A DNA stretch of 64,000 bases from Bathynomus jamesi (lineage: Eukaryota; Arthropoda; Malacostraca; Isopoda; Cirolanidae). Under the pieces are notes generated by a model that was given only the letters and a program-made list of their open reading frames with translations, had not been told where the DNA came from and searched no databases. Where the stretch lies: the NCBI GenBank assembly GCA_023014485.1, contig JAJOZX010002705.1:1-64000 (forward strand), written 5' to 3'. Of the stretch, positions 52,352 through 63,426 are shown piece by piece. Each line of letters opens with the position of its first letter. Positions within the stretch are counted from its first letter, which is position 1. Made by a program: the position numbers and the translations under genes.

Positions 52352-52689
52352 GGTGTCCAACTGCATACAGTACATTAGGCAAATTGCTTTGTAATGTGGC
52401 CATCATGAACCTCTTCAACATCCTGCATACGAGCGACAACATTCTGGATAGATGCACGGAACATCTTTCCAGGAACAACAGCGATTTCATGAATTATGGA
52501 ATATTTTAACTCTGTCAGCGTGTGAGGAGAACAGCAGTATACTTAAGATTGATCGTGAAATTGCTGTTGTTTCTCAGGAGATGTTACGTGCAGTTGTTCT
52601 CAATGTTATTCCTCTTGTGCAGACTCTTCAAAAGGCTCATGGTGGCCACATTACAGCGCAATTTGACTAACCTTTGCAGTTGGGGACAC
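52352..52689. mobile_element. Inverted duplication of a mariner-type transposase 3' end
   Basis: The left arm (52352-52483) and right arm (52558-52689) are ~75% inverted copies. The right arm reads EMLRAVVLNVIPLVQTLQKA then HGGHITAQFD and stop, a transposase C-terminus (the GGH motif near the end is common to mariner and Tc1 families). The left arm encodes the same end on the other strand. Confidence 0.7.
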
Positions 52690-52822
52690 AGGGTCATCTA
52701 TATTCCTTTGTTTCCTCTTTTTTTTGGTAGGTAGTGCTTTCTTATGTTTTACTGGTAGTGTATATCGGTTTCACTGTCAAACGATGAATACTTTGCAATT
52801 TACAATAAAAATATATCACTGG

Positions 52823-52900
<78 letters not shown>

Positions 52901-53025
52901 GATGCAAATCCGCAAGGAAAAAGAAAAAATTATTGCAAAGCATTTGTGTATTCAGCAGTACACCTCGTCAGGGAATATACGAAAGGCCTTGGGATATTTT
53001 TTTCTTTTTCCTTGCGGTTTGCATC
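52901..53025. repeat. Foldback repeat R, copy 2 (shortened)
   Basis: GATGCAAATCCGCAAGGAAA, AAGAAAAAATTATTGCAAAG, ACACCTCGTCAGGG, then CGAAAGGCCTTGG and CCTTGCGGTTTGCATC. The second half of the inner arm is deleted compared with copy 1. TTCACGTGTTTAATTGTGAA follows, as after copy 1. Confidence 0.7.
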
Positions 53026-53061
53026 AATTATTCATTTCACGTGTTTAATTGTGAAATTCAT

Positions 53062-53106
<45 letters not shown>

Positions 53107-53116
53107 ATATATAAAA

Positions 53117-53236
53117 GAAAAACCACAATAACCAAACGTTGATTTTAATACAAAAACTGAAATAAAACGTGTAGCTCCAAAGAGAGGCTTTATTTCAGTC
53201 TTCGTATTAAAATCAGTCTCTGTTATTGTGGTTTTC
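53117..53236. repeat. Foldback hairpin, ~50-bp arms
   Basis: GAAAAACCACAATAACCAAA, CGTTGATTTTAATAC.AA, ACTGAAATAAA are inverted after GTAGCTCCAAAGAGAGG. Flanked by (TA)n. Confidence 0.7.
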
Positions 53237-53344
53237 TATCGTACATTTCACTGAAGTGTTAATTAATGCATTTTCTTTAAAAAAAAAAAAAAGAAGCAGC
53301 TCAGGATAAAATGAGTCCTCCTCAAAAGCCAAACTTGAAAGAAA

Positions 53345-53425
53345 GTTCTTTGGCTTTCTGGATGGTTTAGTGGTAAGATTTCGGACTCGGGACGTTGCCT
53401 TGCGACGCGAGGATTCCTTTGAGGA
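53345..53425 (+). repeat. Possible tRNA-derived SINE head
   Basis: TGGATGGTTTAGTGGTAAGA looks like a box A and GGATTCCTTTGAGG like a degraded box B, 40 bp apart. No copy of the body was found. Confidence 0.3.
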
Positions 53426-53502
53426 TGCACACTCTACTTCAGTATTCGTATTATATATATATATATATGGATGAGATTCACATTAAGCGCGTGAACTTCT
53501 TT

Positions 53503-53578
53503 ATTCTGAAATAACCCTCAGGAAAAATAAAACTAGAGTATATTTCAACTCCTCTGCAGGAAAACTGAGTTTATTTCA

Positions 53579-53582
<4 letters not shown>
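53503..53582. repeat. Small inverted repeat
   Basis: TATTCTGAAATAACCCTCAG at the left and CTGAGTTTATTTCAGAATA at the right, with TA runs outside. It resembles the other foldbacks in layout. Confidence 0.5.
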
Positions 53583-53616
<34 letters not shown>

Positions 53617-53978
53617 TACCCGTAGCCACGTTGAGGCAGACGAGGCGGCCGCCTCGTTTAGCTTAACGGACATTTTGGATCAATGAGGAAATTGAATTTC
53701 AAAGGAAATCTGAGGAAATTGACAGAAATAGGATTTTACCTTCAGCCATCAGTCAAGTAGCAAATGATAAGAACTGGTTTCTGGTCATATCAATGTAATG
53801 CACTCAAACCACAAATAAAATGAATAAAAACAGCGTAGCAACATTTAAGTGAAGTTATTATTGTCCAATTCACTCTCAGTTACCATACGCTCAAAGTGCA
53901 TGATTTTGTGCTAGGATTAAAAAAATCTTCTGAAGGAGCATGGCCCCGGACCCCCTAGTAGGGCTATTTTCGACGCGT

Positions 53979-54780
53979 CAAGTAAACGAAGAATAACTTC
54001 AACTTGTAAGATATGGTAACAAGATGCTACAGAATAAACACTGCAAGCCAAACAGATAACACTAAACACGCAAGTCCAGGATCATGGAGTAATAATGCTG
54101 TCGGATGCGGAATTCAGAGAGCACCATAACATTAAAATCGCAACAGCTCGAAAAGTTATGGGAATTATCTGGAGGAGTTTTCGCAGCAGAAAAACAAACA
54201 CGATGCTAAAATTATGGAAGAGTTTAGTCCTACTAATAATTGAGTGTTGCTCAGTACTCGTGAGCCCATATAAAAAAAACGAGACAGAGCAAATATAGAA
54301 GCCGTACAAAGGACTTTCACGTCTAAGATAAAGGAAACGAAAGGTGAAAATAAAATTATTGGTCTCGATTACAATCCCTGAAACTCTTCTCTCTGGAAAA
54401 GAAGACGCGAGCGGCACACAATAATATAATATATAATAATACTCGAGGGTTGTGTCCCAAACCTTAGAAACGAAATAGAAACGAACTGGAATGAGAGAAA
54501 AGGCAGATTCTGTAGTCCCAGCTGCGGTGGGACAGGAGGCCATGAAAACGAGGATGGAAAATACCCTGAGAATAGGAGGTCCGAAACTTTTCAGTGTACT
54601 GCCCAAAGAACTGAGGAATTTCCAGCACACAAACCTGAATAATTTCAAGAACCAGCTGGGCAGATTCTTGTGCAAAGTCTCTGACCAGCCATGCGTGGCT
54701 GGCTACGAGGAGGGCAGCAGGAGTGCGGAAACCAATGACCGATACTATCACCTCCCGAAGTATTGACCTTTCCTCCTGAA
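53979..54780 (+). pseudogene. LINE D 3' fragment, rearranged
   Basis: ATARKVMGIIWRSFRSRKTN, then LIIECCSVLVSPYKKNETEQ, is the region behind the RT of an I-like LINE. LRIGGPKLFSVLPKELRNF and VSDQPCVAGYEEGS form the 3' coding end. Stops at about 54296 and elsewhere. The palm domain is missing. Confidence 0.75.
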
Positions 54781-54939
54781 ACACTCTGTATATACTGATT
54801 ATAATAATGACCGCAGACAATAATGCAGATATTAACGACAGTACCGCATCGTGTTTCGAGGATGACACAAAGATATGCAAGGAAATGTCAAACAAAGGTA
54901 ACAAAAACATTACAAAACGACATTGAAACATTATTCATT

Positions 54940-55080
54940 ATGAAGTAAACGAAGAATAACTTCAACTTGTAAGATATGGTAACAACAAGATGCTACAGAA
55001 TAAACACTGTGCAAAGTCTCTGACCAGCCATGCGTGGCTGGCTACGAGGAGGGCAGCAGGAGTGCGGAAACCAATTCACT
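54940..55080 (+). repeat. Duplicated pieces of LINE D joined out of order
   Basis: 54942-55008 repeats 53979-54047 (AGTAAACGAAGAATAACTTC), directly followed at 55008-55075 by a repeat of 54673-54738 (TGCAAAGTCTCTGACCAGCC). In the first copy these pieces are ~620 bp apart, so a deletion derivative of the same segment lies next to it. Confidence 0.8.
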
Positions 55081-55650
55081 CCTCCACCCAATCTCGCAAA
55101 TGAAGAGGGATGCTGCAGAGGGTCCACAATAAGTCGATCTTCAACCGTCGTTCAACCATCATAAGGTATATATATATATATAAATAGTGTGTGTGTGTGT
55201 GCGCGTAATGACCAGTAACATTGCTTATAGTGCTTTTATTATATTTTTAAAATGTTATGAATTTCAGACCATTTGCTTTCAATGAATGAATTCAAGCCTA
55301 TTAATTTCAGATTGTTCTTAAATGATTAAAAATTAGACTATAATTGTCTTGATTTTTATAATAGATTAGTATAATACATCCGAGACTATTCAGTTAATTT
55401 TTCATTACCAACCTAAATACAGGGTGTCTCAGAAAGATGTTTAAACATATCTGTATGTTGCCACACTCCCTATTCGTGTTTTGACGCGTTTCAATCGAAA
55501 GCTCGCCCTGATGTTTCGGTATTTTGGAACTATATAAGCCTGTATTTTGAATCCTGTAATTAGAATCCTCTATGTTTTAGAATTCTGTATTTAAATTTCT
55601 CTTTCGTTTGGGTACTGTTCTATACAAATAGATTTAAAACTGAGGAAAAG
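55081..55650. other. Intergenic; isolated mariner-type end
   Basis: GTGTGTGTGTGCGCGTAATG near 55188 resembles the edges of the 30-32 kb duplication. A TACAGGGTGTCTCAGAAAGA string at 55418 looks like a mariner-type end, but its inverted partner was not found. Confidence 0.4.
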
Positions 55651-55747
55651 CCCTTGACGATTGGTTAGGTTAGGTCGTGATATTTTGGTTAGTCAGCCTT
55701 ATAAGGCTAATTAAAGAAGGCTGGGGGTGCTTATCTTTACTTGATCC
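55651..55747. mobile_element. Half copy (single arm) of palindromic MITE family P
   Basis: CCCTTGACGATTGGTTAGGT, TAGGTCGTGATATTTTGGTT, AGAAGGCTGGGGG, TTGATCC: the loop edge and one arm of the 203-bp element, cut exactly at the loop. Confidence 0.8.
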
Positions 55748-55869
55748 AATATTTCTCTAATAATAATACATCTGATGCTCGACAAACTAATCAAGAATCT
55801 TTTATTTCAATTTTTCACTTTTGTAAATTCTAATATACGAATTTTTTTTTGCAGGGTTAATAAAATATA

Positions 55870-56778
55870 GTGAATACGCCATTTTCAGAGGAAGATAAGA
55901 TTATAATTAAGCATTATAGACTAGAAAAGGGATATGGACGAACGAAACTACTCTCCGAATTCCCCAACAAAGGATGGACTCTTGGTGGTTTGGGAAAGCT
56001 TGTAAAGAAAATTGACGAGACTGGGGATATCAAAAGAAGAGGAAGTGGGCGTCCAAAAACTGTTCGCATACAAGACAATATTGACGACGTCGAAGAACGT
56101 ATATTAAATCAGGAAAACCAGCCAGGAACCCATATGACACCAGCTCGCCATATGACACCAACATGTGATAAACTTTCAAAGGCTTTTTTCACTGATGTAA
56201 AGAGATTCACTGTGGAGCCACCTCGGAGCAGTCAAAATGACAGGGTTTACTCGCACGTCGAATGAAAGAATGAAATACCTGATAGCAGACTTTTTGCAAC
56301 CAGAAGTCACTTCTCAGCTAGTGTCATGGTGTCAGTTGGCATATGAAAGTTAGGAAAAACATCCATTCATTTTATTGAGCCTGGGGTCAATGCCGAGTAC
56401 TATCAAAATACTCTGTTGCGAAACATGCTTCCCGAAATGCAAAATCTGGCCAACGGTGGTTATTATCTTTTTCAGCAAGACGGAGCAACATCCCATACAG
56501 CAATAGCAACTGTGGAATACTTAAAAAATAATGTTCCAGAAATACTTGAACCCCAAAATTGGAATTACTTGAACCCTGTTGACTATGGAATCTGGGAAAA
56601 TTTGGCACAGAGAGTTTACAGGAGCAGGGTGAGAAATGTTGATCACTCGCGTCAGCTTCTTGTGGAGAAGTGTGAAGAGATACCACAGGAGGAGATCGAT
56701 CGAACCATTGATGAATTTCGTCCAAGATTGAAGAAAATTGTTGAAACAGAAGGGAAACACATTGAACAATTTTTTTAA
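55870..56778 (+). pseudogene. Tc1/mariner-superfamily transposase relic
   Basis: FSEEDKIIIKHYRLEKGYGR, TKLLSEFPNKGWTLGGLGKL, RRGSGRPKTVR, LNQENQPGTHMT is the N-terminal HTH region with a deletion. FFTDVKRFTVEPP holds the first catalytic Asp (the next residue, Glu in relatives, is Val), then QNDRVYSHV and a frame change. YLFQQDGATSHTA (second Asp) and LNPVDYGIWENLAQRVYRS (third Asp, with the preceding PPxSPD lost). GKHIEQFF ends at 56778. A right terminal repeat, minus-strand ACACCGTCTGCCTAAAAAAA, may lie at 57180-57200; the left end was not found. Same subfamily as 59089-59799. Confidence 0.8.
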
Positions 56779-56779
56779 T

Positions 56780-57799
56780 AGGAATTCCAAAAGAGTAAAA
56801 ATGTTAATTTGATTTCTTTTGTAAACTTAGGATTTAAGTTCCGTTTCGAAATTCAAAATCCTTTTTTATTTTCATGTTTTTTTTTAATGGAAGCATTTCC
56901 TATATTTTATAAATCTTATGATGTATTTTATAACTAAAATGAGAATAAAAATTTTATTACCAAAGTTTTACCGCCTTTGTGGACTCCCAGAATTCAAAAC
57001 TGGAGCGATGTTCACCAACAAAATTTGTTGAACATAAACAATCCTCATTAAATCATTAATTTTGAACATAATCTGAAAATTGGTGTAAATATATACTGTT
57101 TACATAGTTTTGCTCTGTATGAGTTTTATTATGATTGGTTTATAAATGTTGATTTCATTGCTGTTTTTAGAGTGAACCCTTTTTTTAGGCAGACGGTGTA
57201 TATAAGCTAGTTCTACAATTACGCCATGAACACAGAGATCGTACCCTAGATAGCACCGCGACCTAAACTAGCCGATAATATACTTGTACCGATCACGCAT
57301 CAACTACTTGGTATCGTCACAAAAACCCTCGAACATATGGTTTTGGTTTTATACAAAATATTTACAGCTTTATTTACCGAGGTATCAGTCTACAAAGACC
57401 CCATAACCCACTTCAGGCTAACCCCAAAAGGATTAAGAGAGATTTTCAGAGTTAGAGTTACGGGCTAACAAAGACCCTAATATCCACTCCAGGCTAGCCA
57501 AAGAAGGAAATAGAAAAGTTAGAAATAGAAATGTAAAAGAGAACATCGAACACTTATACCATGCTCGCACTTATACTCCTTTCGCGCAAGAGTAGTAGTA
57601 ATAGTAAAGTAGTAAAGGATAGAACAGACAAGGCTCTCTCTCCCTCCTCCGCCAGCCAATGCTGACAGAAAATAATGGTTAAAGAAGATTTATAGGAAAG
57701 TAGGAAAAAATATAATGAAAATAATATATTCAGAGTTCATTCACACTATGCGTACACTTATCACGTGTAGTCAGTTACGTATTAGAAGGGAGCGGAAAA

Positions 57800-57853
<54 letters not shown>

Positions 57854-58301
57854 CCAGGGAGGGGAAAGTTTGGGAGAATGAGACAAAAAAAATTAAAAAT
57901 AAAACCCTGCGTCAATTTTTCTAAGAGTAATTTCACAAGTTGTTACTGCTGTCGTCCTGATCTCGTCTCATCATAATCAACTTATAAATATGGAAATTAA
58001 AAATCATGGCGATTTTTTTTTTCTGAGTTCTTATTTTTACTTTTAAGACCGAAATGAAATTCGTATTTTCTTATTTTTCGAAAAGGTTCTTACGGATAAA
58101 TTACGCAAGCTAATTATCTCCTTTTATGAATAATGAAATGGGAAGGAGTTTGTATGCACGAACTCAACTACAGAAATGGTCATGTAGAATATGTTCTCTA
58201 AATGGATTTTCAAACGTCATTTTAGAATTTTAAGTATTTGTGCCAAGTTGTGTAAGTGATGAAAGAGGGTATGGATTCTTTTCATACATACACCCACACA
58301 C

Positions 58302-58352
<51 letters not shown>

Positions 58353-58583
58353 GTAATAAATAGGAATTCGTTATAATCCAAAAATAATTTCAGATAAATG
58401 ATAATGGCCAAAAGTATCCACTTCAATAAAAATCTGTCTACAAACTGAAGTTTACAAAATAACTTCATCAATAATAACAAATTTCCCTGAATAAACCATA
58501 ATGTGGGATTAGTTTATAAAATAATTTGATGAAATTTGATGATCATATATGACAATCTACTAATACCCATATTTGGTTTCATC

Positions 58584-58626
<43 letters not shown>

Positions 58627-58639
58627 GCATCAGAGCCTT
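56780..58639. other. Intergenic with (GA)n and (TA)n
   Basis: (GA)n at 57805-57852, (TA)n at 58303-58343 and 58588-58625. CTTTTATTTTAAGGCTAACC-like direct repeats near 57400 and 57500 (ACAAAGACCCYATAWCCCAC, CAGGCTA). No gene found. Confidence 0.4.
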
Positions 58640-58752
58640 AATAAACATCCTATATTCTTTTATTTTACCAACGTTACGGAACACCCTGATTCCATCATCA
58701 GTGCTAATAAACAAAATGACCAATATAAAACAAATGAAAAAAAATTATTATA

Positions 58753-60060
58753 CAGGGTGGGCTAAAAAACTATTACCCAACTTTTTAAAAAATATTGTGG
58801 CTTACCCTGTATATCGATCTTACTGCTGAGGCCGTATGTTGTACCCATACTTTTACTCTTTCAAACGCTACGCCCCAGGAGTAGAGATACAGGCTCACAA
58901 CTGGAGGGAGGTATCAGAATATGGTGCTCAATTGAAAGGCGGTCAAAGTCATCAACTGATACTTTCAGATATCAGTCAGTTTCTCCATAAATAATTAATT
59001 TTCCTAATTTTTACAAAAATAATTAATTTATTTCCTTTTTCATTTCAGACCATCATTCTGCTATAGTTGGTGAACAAGTTATAACATAATGAAATACTCT
59101 TTGGAAGATGAAGTATTGATATTGAACCTGCTGCGTAAGGAGAAACACTGGGGTGCAAAACGAATGAAGAAAGAGTTTCCAAATAAACGATGGACGATAC
59201 CTGGACTTCAATATCTCATAAAGAAAATCGATATCATAGGGTTGACCAAACGAAAAGAATGCAGTGGAAGGCCAAAAACATCACGTACTGAGGAAAATAT
59301 TGCCACAGTTTCATCCATGATATGCAGTCAAAAAGAACGGTCCAACACCCACAAGTCCGTTAGAGAAATTTCAAAAACTACTGGTATTTCTTGCTCTAGT
59401 GTTCGTCGTATAGTAAAAGATGATCTGGGTCTTAAATGTTTTAAGAGAGTCGAAGTTCATAAGCTCTCTGCATCAAATAAGCAAGCAAGAATTGAAAAAT
59501 GTCGTGCTCTGTTAGATCGATTCTCAGACAGAGAAGTGTCGAAAATATGGTTCAGCGACGAGAAGACCTTTACGGTTGCTTCAACAATAAACACACAAAA
59601 TGACCGAGTTTATGGAAGACAGGACAAAAAATCTATCAGTCTAGATCGACTTTGTAGGGAACGCCCGCATTTTTCTCAAAAAGCCATGGTTTCCATCTTT
59701 ATTTCAAAGTTAGGGAGTCAGGGATTGTTTTTGTTGATCAAAATGCCAAAATCACTGCTGCTTATTACCAAGAAAAAAATCCTTGCAAGCGTGCATTGAT
59801 AATGGAGGAGGGCACATTCCAATTTCCAATGATCTTGGACTCAATTAGGTGACTATATAAAAAGAGAAAGTTTTTCTGCCCGTGTCTGTATAACAGCGAA
59901 TTACAAAATAATGGTTATAGTTAGCAAAAATCCAACTTCACCACGAGATAGACCAAGAAATTCTATACAGGACAAATATATTGATTGTACAAATAACATT
60001 TGATAAAGATAAAATTATATCGTTCAAAATCAGGGTAATAGTTTTTTTGGGCCCACCCAG
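58753..60060 (+). mobile_element. Tc1/mariner-superfamily element in the loop of the hairpin
   Basis: Ends CAGGGTGGGCTAAAAAACTA / CTGGGTGGGCCCAAAAAAAC, each followed by ATTACCC. TA to the left. About 1308 bp. Confidence 0.8.
59089..59799 (+). pseudogene. Transposase, 3'-truncated
   Basis: ATG 59089 opens a 236-residue frame with an intact bipartite HTH (RMKKEFPNKRWTIPGLQYLI; SVREISKTTGISCSSVRRIV), then KDDLGLKCFKRVEVHKLS and IWFSDEKTFTVASTINTQND (first catalytic Asp). After SQKAMVSIFISKLGSQGLF the frame drifts and ends at 59799; only a short continuation in another frame is left, and the second and third catalytic Asp are missing. The DNA-binding half is open throughout, the best preserved of the window. 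Confidence 0.85.
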
Positions 60061-60219
60061 CATAATGACTATTGTAAAATGACATTATATAAAAAGTTTT
60101 GCATTTGTTTTATATTGGTTACTTTGTGTTTTAGCCCTGATGATGGATTCAGTGCTCCGAAACGTTGGAAAAAATAAAAGAATGTAAGATGTTTATTGTG
60201 CCATTCAACCTTTCAGATG

Positions 60220-61797
60220 TTCCGTGCGATGATACCTCATTTCACGAAGGTCAGACTTGTTGCCCCTCCTCTTAAGTTGGTTTGCTGAAGTAAAGAGTGG
60301 GTTTCTTGTGCTCTCCACTTCACATAACCATATGGAATTGTTCTGAGCCACTCGTGTTCCTTAGTTCCTTGGGCAGCTAGTTGAACAGTCTTGGTCCTCT
60401 CACAACAAAACTATTTACCGTCAGGTTTGAGGATGTTCACTGTCTAACCTTTAATTTGGGAACAGGACACATTCTTCCTTTCCTACTTTTCACTGTTGTT
60501 TGAGTGGTTATAGGGTTGAAAGTAAGATTAGGGACTAGTTCCTCCATTATTTTCCAAGTGTAAATAATAGTGTACCTCTTTCTTCTTCTTCTCAGCGAAT
60601 ATAAATTTAATTCACCTAACTTTTCCCAGTAATTTAGTTCTTTGATACAGTTCTCTGTGAAGCTTCTCTGACTCCCTTCTAGTTGACTAATATCTTATTT
60701 TTAATACAGGGGCTGTTAAAACCAAGTAATATGCCAACTTGTATGATCAGTGTTTTCAACAGAGAAGTCATTATATTCGTATCCCTTCTTTTAAAGGTTC
60801 TCAGTATCCGTCCAGTTATTCTTTTTGCTCTGTTTACTTCTATCTTATTTTGTGTTTCAGATTTCACGTCATCACTCATTACAACTCCTAAATCTTTTGC
60901 TTTAGAATTTCTCTGAATTTCCTGTCCATTTGGGTATAGTATCCATATACTTTTGGTCCTCCCTTCTTCCGTACCTTAATAGTTGAAATTTCTCAGTGTT
61001 AAAAAATGTAAAATTCATATTATAATTATTGCCTTCAGACCAATCGTACAGTAGATTCTGTTCATGTTGCTTTGTAGAGATCCTAAATCTTCTTGGTTTC
61101 TTATTTTTCTAATAATTTTTGTGTTATCGGTAAAAGATGTTACTGTGCTGTCACTGGTAACTTCTCATCTATATCAGTTAGCATAATTACGAAGAGTAAT
61201 GGAGCTAATATTGTTCCTTGTAGTACTGAGCTAAGGACCTCCGACTCTGATGAAGATATTCCTTGAATTGTAACTACTTGCTGCCGCTCCCCCAGGAAAT
61301 TATATACCCATTTTCCTACTTTTCCTGTTATTCCAATATATGTTTCAGTTTATGTGCTATGATTGTATGTCATATTAATATGGTTACACTTGTCGAATGC
61401 CTTGGCAAAGTTTGTGTATACCACATCATAGTTTTCATTATTTTCGAGTGCATCAATAATGTTGTTATAGTGTTACATTAGTTGTGATAGGCATGATCTT
61501 CCTGACCGGAATCCATGTTGGTTATCATTTAATTTTTTCAGTTTCCAAAAAGTCATACATTTTTTCTCTAACTATTCTTTCAAATATTTTAGTGAGATGA
61601 GATGTAAGCGACACTGACCTATAATTTTTGGCCTCGGACCGATCTCTTTTATATATTGGAACTATGTTCGCTCTCTTCAGGATGCTCGATATTTCTCCCG
61701 TGTCTAGTGATCGTCTCTATATCCATTATAGACGCTTAGCGATTTCATTCTTGCAGTTTTTGATTAGTGTGGCATTTCATTTGTCTGGGACTGCTGC
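60220..61797 (-). pseudogene. LINE C relic (antisense), 3' part
   Basis: The minus strand matches LINE C of 21.8-24.1 kb: NATLI, RSEAKNYRSVSLTSHLTKIF, the AKAFDKCNH region, VTSFTDNTKI-like motif C (Asp-Asp region altered), SETQNKIEVNRAKRITGRIL, and the 3' end RGGATSLTFVK near 60240. Many stops. Confidence 0.8.
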
Positions 61798-63418
61798 ATA
61801 GGCTATTCTAAAGAAATTTTAAAAACACACACCTGTGACAAAGTACAAAAAAAAACGAGTCAGACTTTCAAAATAAGTAGTATATTCAAAATTAGAACAT
61901 AATTTTTTTTACTGGTAACAGTTTTTCAATATCTGACGCTTCTAAAACATTGACCCATACCATCGTTGAGTCTTGTGCTTTGTTGGTTCTACATCTCTTC
62001 TTACTTTGTCATTCAACCATAGCAACACCGCACTTCTTGGGTCAAAGTGTGACATAACTGGCATGTTTGCCTAACGTAAAGATAGTTCATGAGAACATCT
62101 GAAGACAGCTGTGAACGATCGGCTGTTTTGAGAACATTGTAAGACTTAATGAGTCTTTCCACATCTGCTGAATGAGTTTTGCTGCAACAATCCGACCAAG
62201 TGCAAAGATCAATACATCAAATTCCTGATTTTGTAACTGCGAAGTCTTTTCATCAGGTTTGAAGTTCCAATACTTGAAACACCGGGTAATGCACAGGCAT
62301 CTCTGTACTGTAGTGCAAATGTTGCTAAGTCAAGATCCGGAATAATGAAAGCATGGCATTCATTCAATTGTAAGTCAGTCACTGAGGAATCTAAACTTCT
62401 CAAGGGGCTCAACAACTTTAAACGATCAGAATTAAAAGCATATCTTTTTTTTAGGAAGTTTATCAAGGATTCAATAATTTCATATCGTACAGCTTTGAAA
62501 TCGCGTGTTGCTGTTGTAACTAATTGATGGCTCACTCTGCTCTTTTTGTCGGTCAGCTGGATGCCAAAGTTGTCCTCATCTAAATTTTCTTCAAAAGAAC
62601 TTTCCCATCCACCAAGAAGCGACTGACTCTTCAATGCATCTAGATTGTCCAGGAGATTCTGTACTTTGTTATCCCAATCAAAATAAGTGCATTTATTGTC
62701 TTGCAGGGACTTTTGAAATCTTGAATATAGAAACAAAATGTCTGTAACTATGCACATTGTACTCAACTTTTTCAGATCAGTAAGATTATTCAGATGACTC
62801 TGAGCAGAAGCATCTTCCGACTGCTCTAAATATGCTACGATTGCTCTGTATGATGATAGAATACTGCTGACAAGATTGTAAGAAAATTCTGTCCAACGAA
62901 CTTCAAACTATTTCGGAATATGAGGTACTGTTAAATTCTTTTCTTTTCCAACCTTTTCCAGTTCTTTGGTGCGAAATGCTGATGTATGAAAACATGTCGA
63001 GAAACCACTGCCATCTTGTATCAACATATTCACTTCCTTCAGAGTTTTAGAGACTTTGCCAACGAGACGATAATTGTTGACTGGGTAGAAACTATTCAGT
63101 AGGCTTTTGAAAAAATAGGCCTTGTGGCCCTGACACGCGGAGGATAAGGCTAAAATATATTTTATCATTCTAAAATAGAAAATAAATATCGTTTTTGAAA
63201 TGTAGTGAATCGGATGAGTTGAGCGCACAGTTGATAAAGTTTACGTATTATATATTTAATACATTATTTTAAACGTTACAGAAATGTCACACATGTCTGT
63301 ATAGGGTTAATTAAATTTAATAATGTACAAATTTAGTAATGCACAAAATAATTTTTAAAGATAAAAAATTTAATAATGCACATTTTGTGTATTAATACAC
63401 GCTAAAAATAGCCTATGG
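61798..63418 (-). mobile_element. hAT transposon inserted into LINE C
   Basis: Terminal inverted ATAGGCTATT on both sides. Flanks ACTGCTGC (61790-61797) and ACTGATGC (63419-63426) match at 7 of 8, a hAT-length duplication. The LINE C frame continues on both sides (LKTHSAAGP region). Confidence 0.8.
61942..63230 (-). pseudogene. hAT-superfamily transposase, C-terminal half
   Basis: Reading leftward: FEVRWTEFSYNLVSSILSSY, RAIVAYLEQSED, NLTDLKKLSTMCIVTDILFL, YSRFQKSLQDN, then an open 185-codon stretch (62766-62209). A frameshift near 62200 leads into CSKTHSADVERLIKSYNVLK, TADRSQLSSDVLMNYLYVR, and another into FDPRSAVLLWLNDKVRRD, ending TAG at 61944. The RWtEfsyn block, the S-x-ADVER-x(2)-SxYNxLK region and the LLWLN stretch are typical of hAT transposases of the domesticated KIAA1586/ZMYM-like branch. 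The N-terminal zinc finger and first catalytic part are missing. Confidence 0.8.
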
Positions 63419-63426
63419 ACTGATGC

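Larger units (their letters stand above)
58640..60195. repeat. Inverted repeat arms flanking a Tc1-like element
   Basis: 58640-58750 and 60068-60190 are inverted copies (AATAAACATCCTATATTCTT / AATAAACATCTTACATTCTT; CCAACGTTWCGGARCACYCTGA-type; GACCAATATAAAACAAATG). Without the element between them they would form a compact hairpin with a hammerhead-like core (CTGATGAT, GGA..TCC, GAAACG). Confidence 0.8.

Noticed and set aside
55418..57205. One complete Tc1 element from the CAGGGTGTCTC end at 55420 to ACGGTGTATA near 57200
   Set aside because: The two ends are not inverted copies of each other, so only the transposase relic and a possible right end are reported.
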